Part shown: one piece after another, positions 41,514 through 50,300 of the stretch
Layout: the number at the start of each line of letters is the position of its first letter
How positions within the stretch are numbered: position 1 is the stretch's first letter
Origin: Gp6-AA40 sp036802945
GTDB lineage: Bacteria > Acidobacteriota > Vicinamibacteria > Vicinamibacterales > UBA2999
Assembly (NCBI GenBank): GCA_036802945.1
Contig: DAIRVG010000014.1
Location: 1-64,000, forward strand
Direction: 5' to 3'
Length of the DNA stretch: 64,000 bases
Position numbers and translations under genes: made by a program
Notes under the pieces: generated by a model
Databases searched by the model: none
Seen by the model: the letters and a program-made list of their open reading frames with translations, nothing else
What the model was told of the DNA's origin: nothing

Positions 41514-42083
41514 CGCCTCGGCACGAATGTTGTTCAGCATGATGGGCTTAGTGGCGAAATCTTCCAGCTCAATCATGTTGTCCTTCGCGATGATCTTGGT
41601 CGCATAGGACATCGTCCCCGACCCCATGCCGTCCGGGCTGATATTCATCTGGATCACGGTTAACGGGTAGTCAAACGTTCTCGGCCGCGTCGTCGCCTCC
41701 CAGAATCCGATAGGGCGATCGGTGGCAATCACGATGCTCCGGCCGCCATCAGGCAGCGGCATCTGCTGCGCATAGCGAAGATCGTAGCCAAGCGAGTCAG
41801 GCGTTCTGATTCTCCCGACTGGCTTCATTTTCTGCAGCTGCTTCAACAATTCGTCGGGTCCCTTTTGCTGCAACGCCATCACGAGGCGCTCGCGGTCCGA
41901 CTGCAGTGACCAGCGATCGACCGTAATCTCGACGGTCTGTTGACCTGTGCCGTATTGAGGGCTCAGCGAAACAGCGTTGGCGGTAAACCGCTCGGGCTGG
42001 CCAAGCGTCTGCGCCGCAGGAAACGAGCAGACGAACGCAACAAATGCCGCAACCATCAGGAACAGACGTGATGTGAACGTCAT
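41505..42083 (-). CDS. Secreted protein of unknown function
   Basis: The protein has 192 residues with a signal peptide (MTFTSRLFLMVAAFVAFVCS, cleaved after FPAAQ). The mature chain is beta-rich, including QQTVEITVDRWSLQSDRERL and PVGRIRTPDSLGYDLRYAQQ, and a WEATTRPRTFDYPLTVIQMN segment that recurs in a family of acidobacterial and proteobacterial secreted proteins with no known function. No catalytic motif is seen. ATG 42083 is chosen because the signal peptide begins there and AGGGAGAGG precedes it; the frame extends nine codons further upstream. It is convergent with the ACT-domain gene. Confidence 0.75.
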   Translation of the reverse strand: MTFTSRLFLMVAAFVAFVCSFPAAQTLGQPERFTANAVSLSPQYGTGQQTVEITVDRWSLQSDRERLVMALQQKGPDELLKQLQKMKPVGRIRTPDSLGYDLRYAQQMPLPDGGRSIVIATDRPIGFWEATTRPRTFDYPLTVIQMNISPDGMGSGTMSYATKIIAKDNMIELEDFATKPIMLNNIRAEAKK

Positions 42084-42160
42084 TGACCTCTCCCTGACGA
42101 GGCTGCGCATTCACAATATGCCCGCACTGGACATTGGGTGCGATGAGCTGACACTGTGTG

Positions 42161-42964
42161 TCAGTCGGCGAGCCTGGCGATGTACGCACGCTCCTCCGGG
42201 CCGAGCCACGGCGGCGTGCCCGCGGCGGCGTTCGCGCGAAGGTGATCGACCCGCGATGTCGCGGGAATCGCGACGTGGCAGCGCGGATCGCTCAAGATCC
42301 ACTTGAGCAGCGCCTGGGGCCACGACGTGATCGCGAAGGGTGCGAGCGGCGTCAACGCGGACGCTGGGATCGTTTTTCGCAACAGCGATCCTTCCCCGAA
42401 AGGGCGCATCACGATCACACCGAGGCCCAGATCGGCGGCCGCCGGCAGGATTGTGGCTTCGACGTCCCGCTGGTGCGGATTGTAGGGAATCTGGACCGCG
42501 CCCACACGCCGATCCTCCATTGCGCGCCGCAGCTCGTCGAACGCCGTTGCGCTGTAGTGGGTGAGGCCGATCGCGCGAACCGCGCCTTCCGCCTTCAGGC
42601 GCTCCAGCTGATCGAGCCTTTTGCGCCACGCAACCAGGTTGTGCACCTGGTACAGGTCGACTGTCCCGCCGAAGTACTCGAGCGCGCGCGCAACCTGTTC
42701 CCCGGCCTCACCGTCGTCGACCGTCCAGACTTTCGTGGCGACGATCGCGCGATCGCGGCGCCCTTCGAGCGTGCTGCCCAGGACACGCTCCGCCACACCG
42801 TACATCGGAGACGAATCGAAGAACGTGGCGCCTGTCTCGAATGCCGCGTCGGTCACGAGACGGCGCTCTTCAACGAGCGGACCTCGGACGTCGAATGTCT
42901 GCCACGTGCCCATCCCGACAACGGGCACACTCATTTCGGTCTTGCCGAACGCACGCTTTTCCAT
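42161..42964 (-). CDS. Aldo/keto reductase
   Basis: The protein has 267 residues and the NAD(P)H-dependent aldo/keto reductase fold. The tetrad is visible as Asp in ATFFDSSPMYG (with Tyr in the same stretch), Lys in IVATKVWTVDD and His in VDLYQVHNLVAW. The C-terminal cofactor segment contains CHVAIPATSRVDHLRANAAA, the conserved phosphate-binding region. It reduces an unidentified aldehyde or ketone. ATG 42964 is chosen over TTG 42970. It is downstream of the EEP hydrolase gene on the same strand after a short repeat, but no pathway can be named. Confidence 0.88.
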   Translation of the reverse strand: MEKRAFGKTEMSVPVVGMGTWQTFDVRGPLVEERRLVTDAAFETGATFFDSSPMYGVAERVLGSTLEGRRDRAIVATKVWTVDDGEAGEQVARALEYFGGTVDLYQVHNLVAWRKRLDQLERLKAEGAVRAIGLTHYSATAFDELRRAMEDRRVGAVQIPYNPHQRDVEATILPAAADLGLGVIVMRPFGEGSLLRKTIPASALTPLAPFAITSWPQALLKWILSDPRCHVAIPATSRVDHLRANAAAGTPPWLGPEERAYIARLAD

Positions 42965-43022
42965 ACTCAATCGAAGTTCAAAGTCTAAGGTTCAAAGTGG
43001 AAAGTAGCGGGAAGTGCGCCGT

Positions 43023-43766
43023 TCACTCATTCACCTCCAGCAGCAGCGGATAGTGATCCGATGCCGTGGCCGCTTCCGGTGTCCTCATGACTGCACATTC
43101 GCTGACCTGTTGAACGAACCCACCGGGAACAAACGCGTAGTCCAGCCGCACGTGCGGCTCCGGAGTGGGGAGCGTGTACCCGGTATCGCTTGGATGAAGA
43201 CGTCGGAATCCATCGACGTACCCTGCGGACAGCACCGTCGCGATCGTCTTCCAGCGGATATGGCCACCGCTCAGCCAGACGAGCGTCCGCAGGCGGTGTG
43301 GGAGCCTGCGGATGTCGAGCAGATCGCCAGGCGCGACGGTGTTGAAGTCACCGATCAACACATGGGGGCCTCGCTGATGCGCCGCGATCACGCGAAGGAG
43401 TGCCCGCAACTCGAACACCCGCCGCCGCTCCGTCCACGCGGCGTGTACGGCGCTCAAATGCACGCCAAACACGCGCCAAGCCGTCGTCGCTGGCACGATC
43501 TCGAGAAACGCGTGGCGTGAGACGCGCGGCTTGTGCCACGCGTGATGCGCAATCGGCGCGCGACTCATGAAGGCCAGCGATTCGCCCGGCCGCGACGCCC
43601 ATTGCTGCATCCCGGCGGCCTGCGCAACGCGTTCGACGACGTCCGGGCGCGTCGCCTCCTGCAGCACGACGACGTCCGCGGAGGTCGACCGGATCACAGC
43701 GGCAAGCGCGGCTTCCCGACCGCCGCCGCCGCGCCGGATGTTGTACGACAGAATGCGAAGCGTCAC
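43023..43766 (-). CDS. Endonuclease/exonuclease/phosphatase family protein
   Basis: The protein has 247 residues with the EEP fold: RILSYNIRRGGG at the N-terminus (metal Asn), VVVLQEATRPD (catalytic Glu), HVLIGDFNTVAPGD (Asp and Asn) and ASDHYPLLLEV (Asp-His) at the end. Family members cleave phosphodiesters of DNA, RNA, phospholipids or inositides. No signal peptide is present, so a cytoplasmic role is likely. The start is GTG 43766, overlapping by four bases the end of the nucleotidyltransferase-like gene upstream, which implies translational coupling and a shared function. Confidence 0.88.
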   Translation of the reverse strand: MTLRILSYNIRRGGGGREAALAAVIRSTSADVVVLQEATRPDVVERVAQAAGMQQWASRPGESLAFMSRAPIAHHAWHKPRVSRHAFLEIVPATTAWRVFGVHLSAVHAAWTERRRVFELRALLRVIAAHQRGPHVLIGDFNTVAPGDLLDIRRLPHRLRTLVWLSGGHIRWKTIATVLSAGYVDGFRRLHPSDTGYTLPTPEPHVRLDYAFVPGGFVQQVSECAVMRTPEAATASDHYPLLLEVNE

Positions 43767-44257
43767 TCGTCCTGGGGTTTCTCGATGAGGGTGAGGTACG
43801 GCTGATCGAGCAGTCCGCCGCGAAACTGGATCACCACGTCGAGCGACGCCTGGATATTGACCGGGCGTTGCGTCATGGCCATCAGAGTCTCACGGAGCGG
43901 GATGAGTGAAGGCGCGATATCGGGATCATCTTCCGAGACGGGACGCGAATGCACGCCGGGCACGAAAAATCCCGTCGGTTTGAAGAGCGCGACGGCCTCA
44001 TGACCGACGAGGGTCAGGTCGAGATCACTGGTGCCCGGGCCGTCTGCGTCGAACGGCGCACCGTCCTTCCATCGCAGACCGGTGACCGCGCTGCCGCGAA
44101 GCACGACGGCCGTGCCGTCTGGAATGTCCAGGCGAACGGTGCGGCAGAACTCCTCGAAACGTTCGGGGCTTCCGCCGAACGCGAGTCGGATCACGTTCGA
44201 CCGTTTCTCCTCTTCGGTGAGCCCTCCCTGCACGCCATTACGCGCTTCGTCGGCCAT
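43763..44257 (-). CDS. Nucleotidyltransferase-like protein
   Basis: The protein has 164 residues. VVLRGSAVTGLRWKDGAPFD followed by GTSDLDLTLVGHEAV is the GS-n-DxD pattern of the nucleotidyltransferase superfamily (catalytic Asp pair at about residues 75-77). The rest, including RPVSEDDPDIAPSLIPLRET, is not recognised. It could transfer nucleotides to a toxin-antitoxin-type or other protein/tRNA target, or be a degenerate family member. It starts at ATG 44257, is coupled to the EEP hydrolase gene by a four-base overlap and diverges from the ferredoxin gene with a 42 bp spacer. Confidence 0.65.
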   Translation of the reverse strand: MADEARNGVQGGLTEEEKRSNVIRLAFGGSPERFEEFCRTVRLDIPDGTAVVLRGSAVTGLRWKDGAPFDADGPGTSDLDLTLVGHEAVALFKPTGFFVPGVHSRPVSEDDPDIAPSLIPLRETLMAMTQRPVNIQASLDVVIQFRGGLLDQPYLTLIEKPQDE

Positions 44258-44299
44258 CAGCGTGGAATTAATACGAGCTTTTGTGTAAGCTCAGGCGCA

Positions 44300-44668
44300 A
44301 TGGCTTTCATCATCACCGACCCCTGCATCGGCACCAAAGACCATGCGTGTGTGGATGTATGCCCCGTCGACTGCATCCACCCCCGCAAGGATGAACCCGA
44401 GTTCGAAGCGTCGCCCATGCTCTTCATTCATCCCGAAGAGTGCATCGATTGCGGCGCCTGTGTTCCCGCGTGCCCCGTGACCGCGATTTACGACAGTCCT
44501 GACGCGACCCCCGCGAACCAGAAGGATCTCGTCGAAGCGAATGCGATCTTCCGCGCCGGGGACGCTGACGCGGTTGCGAAGGCCGAGGCGGTCGTTGCGG
44601 CTCATGTCGCCTCGCATCCCGAGCTGATCAGTATTCCTCCGGCCGAGCGGGCCGCGGCGCACCAATAG
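44300..44668 (+). CDS. Seven-iron-type ferredoxin (FdxA-like)
   Basis: The protein has 122 residues. The N-terminal block CIGTKDHACVDVCPVDCIHP and the block CIDCGACVPACPVTAIY hold eight cysteines in the 7Fe/8Fe bacterial ferredoxin arrangement, with the first motif of the C-x7-C-x3-C type that usually binds a [3Fe-4S] cluster. The FEASPMLFIHPEECIDCGAC middle is typical of FdxA. The C-terminal 40 residues form a helical tail. It is a small cytoplasmic electron carrier. It could in principle donate electrons to BoxB, but BoxB normally uses the flavoprotein BoxA, so no link is claimed. Confidence 0.88.
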   Translation: MAFIITDPCIGTKDHACVDVCPVDCIHPRKDEPEFEASPMLFIHPEECIDCGACVPACPVTAIYDSPDATPANQKDLVEANAIFRAGDADAVAKAEAVVAAHVASHPELISIPPAERAAAHQ

Positions 44669-44710
44669 GCCGACCTGGCCGAAGGCACATACGTTGCTGC
44701 ATTGGCCCTC

Positions 44711-44926
44711 ATGACCAAGCTCACACGTATGGTGCCCTGGGTCGGTGCAGCGTTCGCGCTCGCGGTCCTCGCTTCCACGATGCGGCGCAAAGGGATCCTG
44801 CGCGGTGCGCTGGATGCGGCGCTCGACGTCACACCGGTGCTCGGCGGAGTCAAGATGATCGCGGAAAAAATGCGGGGGCGAGACTTCATCCCTGACAAGG
44901 CATCCGTCGCATCCGCGGCACGCTGA
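44711..44926 (+). CDS. Small membrane-associated protein of unknown function
   Basis: The protein has 71 residues. One hydrophobic segment is visible (MVPWVGAAFALAVLASTM, residues about 7-24), followed by a basic turn and an amphipathic part (ALDVTPVLGGVKMIAEKMRG). The family is unknown. It lies 42 bp after the ferredoxin in the same direction, so it may be its partner. ATG 44711 is chosen as the segment starts there, although ATG 44702 is possible. Confidence 0.6.
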   Translation: MTKLTRMVPWVGAAFALAVLASTMRRKGILRGALDAALDVTPVLGGVKMIAEKMRGRDFIPDKASVASAAR

Positions 44927-44930
44927 CGCA

Positions 44931-46610
44931 TCAGCGCGTACGCGTCTTCCGGACGTCGCCCGCTAGGATCGTCCAGGCCATCCAGAATCCACCGGCGGCC
45001 GCCGCCAGGAAGAGCAACATCGCAAGCCCTGGATAGCCGAAGATCGTCATGGTCGTCGGCACGCGCATCAGCATGGCCGCGCCGACGATGAGCGCCGCCA
45101 GCACGAGGCCGAGGGCGATCCGGTTCGCCACCTTCTGCAACCCTTCGATGATCGATCCCTGATCGATCACTTCGACCTTGAATTTCAAATCATTGGCGAC
45201 AAGCGAGTCGAGAATCCTGTTGACCCGTCGGGGTAGCCTTTCAGCGAACTCGCGGACCTCGAGCGCCGCCGCGAAGACATTGGACGGCGTGGCGCTCTTG
45301 AGCATGCGCCTCCGCATGAGGCTCGTCGCGTTGCGGCGCATCGACGCGGTTGCGTCGAAGTCCGGGTCAAGCACTCGGCCGATCTCGTCGAGGTGCAGCA
45401 ACGTCTTGCCGAGCAGCGCGAGGTCCGGCGACATTTTCAATCCGTGCCGGCTTCCGCTGCGTGACATTTCCAGCATGACCCGCCCGACGTTCATCTCCCG
45501 CATGGTCGCACGATGAAACCGGCCGACGAGGTCGGTAACCTCGCGGCGCATCTCGGCTTCGTCGAAGTCCTCACGCCGCTCGCCGACCGCGATCACGACG
45601 TCCGCCGCTTCTTCTCCCCGCCCCTCGCCAATCGCCAGCAGGAGCTTGAACAACTGCTCCTGGAGCGGCGCCGAGAGGCGTCCCACCATCCCAAGATCGA
45701 TCAGCGCGATGCGACGGTCAGTCGTGAGCAGGACATTTCCGGGATGGGGATCCGCATGAAAGACGCCGTCAAGCAGAATCTGCTGCAGGTATGCCCTGAA
45801 CAGTTCCTCCGCGAGCGCCCCGCCATCGACTTCTGTCCATTCGACGCGGCTGACCGCGGTGATCTTCGCGCCACCGACGTAGTCCATGGTCAGCACGCGC
45901 GCGGTTGAATAGTCGTCGACCGGCAGCGGAATGACGATGTGCTCGAAGTTGCGGAGCTGGTGGGCGATCGTGACCAGATTGCGCGCCTCTTCGCGGTAGT
46001 CGAGCTCAGACATCAGCGTGCGCTTGAACTCGTCGAGCAGGCGCGCGGCGTCGATGTGACGATACGCGCCCCCTATCCGATCGATGACGACCGCAATCTC
46101 ACGCAGAGCGGTTAGATCCTTCTCGACTCGCTCCTCGACGCCTGGACGCTGGACCTTGACTGCCACGACGCGTCCGCCGCGGAGCACGGCGCGGTGGACC
46201 TGTCCAAGCGACGCCGCCGCTATCGGCACCTTGTCGAATTCGGCGAACGCGCTCGATATGCGTACGCCCAGCTCGTCGCGGATCGTGCGCTCGACCTCCT
46301 CGAACGGGAACGGCTCCACGTGATCCTGCAGCCGCGCGAGTGCATCGAGATACGCGGGTGGAAGGAGATCGGCGCGCGTCGAGAGAATCTGTCCAAGCTT
46401 GATGAACGTAGGGCCGAGCGATTCGAGATCTGTGGCGAATGCTTCGGCAGCCGCCGGGTCGGACGCCGCGGCATCCTCGCCCGCCATCGCTTTGGTGACA
46501 AACTCCGCGCGGCCGTATTTCGCCACGAACCACGCGAAATCTTTGTAGCGAGTCAGGCGTCCGCTCATGACGGACTCGCGGAGCAACGGACGTGCCCACG
46601 CGAGTGACAT
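44931..46610 (-). CDS. AarF/UbiB (ABC1/ADCK)-type atypical kinase
   Basis: The protein has 559 residues and is of the UbiB family, needed for ubiquinone or lipid-related functions. The characteristic KxGQ motif is in FIKLGQILSTRADLLP, the Ala-rich loop in AAASLGQVHRAV, the Lys in VVAVKVQRPG, the catalytic loop in FHADPHPGNVLL and the metal Asp in IALIDLGMVGRL. Two membrane helices close the protein (IALGLVLAALIVGAAMLM and LAMLLFLAAAAGGFWMAW), as in bacterial UbiB. ATG 46610 is chosen; a second ATG at 46568 (SGRLTRYKDFAWF) also fits. The open frame continues upstream into unrelated sequence. Four bases separate its stop from the convergent small gene. Confidence 0.88.
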   Translation of the reverse strand: MSLAWARPLLRESVMSGRLTRYKDFAWFVAKYGRAEFVTKAMAGEDAAASDPAAAEAFATDLESLGPTFIKLGQILSTRADLLPPAYLDALARLQDHVEPFPFEEVERTIRDELGVRISSAFAEFDKVPIAAASLGQVHRAVLRGGRVVAVKVQRPGVEERVEKDLTALREIAVVIDRIGGAYRHIDAARLLDEFKRTLMSELDYREEARNLVTIAHQLRNFEHIVIPLPVDDYSTARVLTMDYVGGAKITAVSRVEWTEVDGGALAEELFRAYLQQILLDGVFHADPHPGNVLLTTDRRIALIDLGMVGRLSAPLQEQLFKLLLAIGEGRGEEAADVVIAVGERREDFDEAEMRREVTDLVGRFHRATMREMNVGRVMLEMSRSGSRHGLKMSPDLALLGKTLLHLDEIGRVLDPDFDATASMRRNATSLMRRRMLKSATPSNVFAAALEVREFAERLPRRVNRILDSLVANDLKFKVEVIDQGSIIEGLQKVANRIALGLVLAALIVGAAMLMRVPTTMTIFGYPGLAMLLFLAAAAGGFWMAWTILAGDVRKTRTR

Positions 46611-46676
46611 GCCATTCTTTTCGGTTGAGCTTTGATTGAAGGATCGATCGTCGAAACGCGGTGGTAAGCTCGATTT

Positions 46677-46874
46677 ATGGACGATGACACCCGCAACACC
46701 GTGCGCTCGGATCGCCGAGCGAAGTCGCGCAGCGGCCGGCGCGAAGACGATTCGCCGCGGCCGTGGTACATGCGTCGACGCCTCTGGCTGACTGCTGCGT
46801 CCATAGTGTTCGTCGGTTGGAAACGGATTCGTCGGATCGTCCGCCCCTCCAGCCGCACCGACGTTGCCGCCTAG
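46677..46874 (+). CDS. Small basic protein with one membrane segment, unknown
   Basis: The protein has 65 residues. A very charged N-terminus (RNTVRSDRRAKSRSGRREDD) is followed by a short hydrophobic stretch (LWLTAASIVFVGW) and another basic tail. It diverges from ubiB with a 66 bp spacer. Arginine-rich short proteins can be spurious in GC-rich DNA, so confidence is limited. Confidence 0.4.
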   Translation: MDDDTRNTVRSDRRAKSRSGRREDDSPRPWYMRRRLWLTAASIVFVGWKRIRRIVRPSSRTDVAA

Positions 46875-46986
46875 CTGGTCCGCATCTTGCGCACGGTGTA
46901 GCTGTGTTCTGGAATCAGGCGTGTTCGAGCAAGTCCGCCCGCGACGTGTGTTGGGAACGAATACAGTTCGACCGAGGAGAGTTCTA

Positions 46987-47208
46987 ATGGACTTCGCAGT
47001 CCGACACGCACTGGACGGAGAGCGGGGCACCGGTACCGCTCGGCAGTGCCCACAGTGCCGCGAGGACGCGCTGGTTCTCCACCGTCGTCACGTCAGCCCG
47101 GCGCATCTAGGTACTCCGCTCGTCACTGAGTTCTACGGATGCGACTGCTGCGACGCCCGATATCAGTACTCGCCCGCTGAAAACCGCTGGCGGCCTATCT
47201 ATCAGTAG
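46987..47208 (+). CDS. Small zinc-ribbon protein, unknown
   Basis: The protein has 73 residues. Two CxxC pairs (ARQCPQCREDALV and GCDCCDARYQY) suggest a zinc ribbon. A good GAGGAGAG ribosome site precedes ATG 46987. It has no membrane segment. The protein could bind DNA, RNA or a protein partner; no family is recognised. It is convergent with addA across a repeat. Confidence 0.6.
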   Translation: MDFAVRHALDGERGTGTARQCPQCREDALVLHRRHVSPAHLGTPLVTEFYGCDCCDARYQYSPAENRWRPIYQ

Positions 47209-47211
47209 CAA

Positions 47212-47272
47212 GCTCCAACTCCCAACTTCCAACTCCGAAGGCGACGACTCGTACCTCGAACTCCGAACTTCT
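47212..47272. repeat. CTCCAACTCCCAACTTCC and GAACTCCGAAC repeats between convergent genes
   Basis: CTCCAACTCCCAACTTCCAA and CTCGAACTCCGAACTTC units fill the gap between the zinc-ribbon gene and the addA stop. The repeats mix families D and E. Confidence 0.75.
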
Positions 47273-47315
47273 AAGACACTTTGGGAAACCGGCTGCCTGC
47301 CGCCCTGTCGGCTGT

Positions 47316-50300
47316 TCACACCTTCATCAGCACTGGTCGCGCTCGACGTCCAGTCGCGCGGGTAATTGCTTCCGCATACAAGCCGACCTGACGGCCGTAC
47401 TGCATCAGCAGATCGCCTTCCGCACGATCTGTCTTGAAATCGATCACCGTCACCAGGTCGCCAGCCTCGAATGCGAAGTCGACCACGCCTTCCACGAGCA
47501 CTCCATCGATCACCACGGTCACCGGCGTTTCGCGAAGGCATCGTCCGGCGTCCTGCGCACGCCTCGCATCCCCGAGCAGCGGATGCGCGAGCACTGATCG
47601 AACTACGGCGGTCGCCGAGTCGATTTCGGCCTCGGTCGCGTCGACGATGCGGCCCTGTGTACGGACCACCGCTTCGACGGTCACCTCATCCGCGTCGAGC
47701 GCTACGGTCGCAAGCGCCGCGTGCACGAGCGTGCCGTACCGCGGACCCACGGGACGGCCAGGCGCAAGATCGAACGCGATGACCTCGACGTTTTCCTGGA
47801 TACGGGATTCGGGATTCGGGATTCGATCCGTCCGGATCCCGGTTCCCTGATCCCGGATCCCGGCGGCCGCCCACTCAGTCGCCGTTCTCACCTTCAGCGA
47901 CGGCACCTTGCCCGCTGCGATCGCCCCCTCGCGCTGCTGTCGCCACGTGCGATAGCGCCGCTCTCCTGCGGCCACCGTTTCCGCCGACACGTCCTTCGAG
48001 ATCAATTCCTGCCGCCTGAGCCCGAAAGGCGGCTCGGCGCCGAGCCGCAGCGCCGACGGATCCCACCAGACAACGTCGTATGAGGCCGCCGGCGTTTCGC
48101 CATCGAAGTGATGGAGGCCTGGACATACGGTGCTCGCGCGCGCGGTCTCATCGTCCGGGCGCCAAAGAACCGAGTCTTTGCGGAAGGAGGGACATCCGGG
48201 CGCGGCGTGTTGATTGCGAGTTGTCGCAGGCGGCGGATAGATCGCGCTGTTGAGCGCGCCGATCCAGCGATCGTACGGTTCGTCGCCGACAGCCGGCACG
48301 ACAAGCAGATCGCGCGCGCGGGTGGCGGCGACATACGCGACGCGGATCCCTTCCTCGCGCTCGCGCGCCTGTTCGAGCGGCTGGTGCAGCAGCAGGTCCC
48401 GGGGAGACCACCCGCCAATGCGCAGCGCACAGAGTCCGCTCGGCGCGTCGAGGTGGCGTGACGCTTCGGCGGGCGCCAGGTTCGCGGTGATGTCCGCGAG
48501 AACGACGACGGGAAACTCGAGCCCCTTGGCCTTGTGGACCGTCATCAGGCGCACGCCGTCGCTGCCTTCCTCGACGATCGGGGCTTCCGCCGCCTGGCTC
48601 TGCTCGGCTGCTTCACGCAGGTCGTCGACAAATCCGCGGAACGAGATGCCGCCGGACAGATCGTATTGACGCGCGAGCTCTGCGACATGAAGCACGTTGG
48701 CAAGGACCTGCTCTCCCGCACGGCGCAGCGCGAAACCAACATGGGCGCGCGTCTCGTCGAGCACCCTCGTAATCGTGTCGGCAACGGGCACGCGGTTTCG
48801 GCCATTGTGGAGCCGCGCCAGCAGCCGCAGCGCGTCTCCCACGGGCGTGAGGTGATCCGGCAGCGCGTCGGGAACTTTGAACGGATTGAACGAACGGCCG
48901 AAGCGGTGGTGATAGTCGAGGAGATCCTCGTCGCCAATCGCAAACAGCGCACCGCGCAGGGTTGCGAACACCGACAGCTCATCATCCGGCCACTCGATCG
49001 CGGCAAGCGCCGCACGCAGCGTCTCGATCTCCTCGCGGTTGTGAAACGCGCGGCCGCCGACGAGCAGATGCTTGATCCCCCGGGCTTCGAGCGCGTCGAG
49101 GTAGGCGCGCGTCATGTCCGTGGTGTAGCTGACGAAGCGCCGGAAAAGAATGCAGACGTGACGCGCCTCGACCTTCACCGCGACCGCGTCACTGCCGCGG
49201 CGCTCGGTGACCGTCCATCCGCTCTCGTGGATGAGCCAGTCAACAAAGGCGCCAACCGCGTCGGGGAGCGAATGCTCGATTGCCACGCCGGACAGATTGC
49301 GCTTGCCGTATGGACGCGGCACCGGAAGCGCAACCACCGAGGGTTGCGCGCTCGCCGGTCGATACGGCGTCATTGCCACGTAGCCTGCCTGGAGCGTTTG
49401 CGGATCCTGACGCATCACGTTCCCGAATGCGGCGTTCACGACTGATTGGATGTTGGGCACGCTGCGGAAGCTCGTCGTGAGCGGGATCCTGATGGCTCCC
49501 TGCCCGACAAGCTGCTTGCACACGGCCTGATAAATACCAACGTCTGCGCGGCGGAAACGGTAGATGGACTGCTTCGGATCGCCGACGACGAACAGCTTGC
49601 CTGGCACGGGACGGACGTGCGTCCAGTCACGTTCGCGCCAGTCGTCTGCGGCCAGGAGCATCAGGATCTCGGCCTGGAGCGGGTCGGTGTCCTGGAACTC
49701 ATCGATGAAGATGCGCTGAAATCGCGCCTGGAAATCGCGACGCACCTCGTCGACGTCGCGCACGAGGTCCCGCGCGCGCAACAACAGATCGAGGAAGTCG
49801 AGCGCGCCGGTGCGCATCTTCAGCTCTTGATATCGCTCGATGCTGCCGCGCAACTCATCGCGCAGCAGCGCCGCAAGATCCGCATCCGCGTCCATCGCGA
49901 AGCCGTCAAGCGCATTCAGCAGCGACTGGTGCGCGGCGTGCACGTCCGCCCGCGCAACGCCCTTGCCGAAGGTCGAGCCGTAGCCTTTCCGCGCGCGGCG
50001 GAAATCACGATCCCGACGCAGATCGACCAGTACGGCTTCGGCCGTGTCGTAGTCACCGGAGGCGATCAGCGCGCGGAGGTCCTCGCTGGCGCGGCGTGCC
50101 GGAGCGGTATCCAGAAACAGCGCGTCGCTCGTCTTGGACGGTTGTGCGGTCAGCCCGGCACACGCGTGGACCTGTGGCGCGATCGCGTCAACCGCGCGAT
50201 CGCGATCGAACGGGGGACGTGACCAGGGCGCGGGAAAGTCGCGCCACTCCGCAAGGTCCCAACCGGCGCGGCGGATGCGCTCGACCGGGCCGTCTTCATC

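Noticed and set aside
44300..44668. Ferredoxin as a possible BoxA electron donor
   Set aside because: BoxA is a larger flavoprotein with reductase domain; this is a stand-alone 7Fe-type ferredoxin 11 kb away.
46864..46986. Longer form of the zinc-ribbon gene starting at 46864
   Set aside because: The strong GAGGAGAG site and sensible sequence begin only at ATG 46987.
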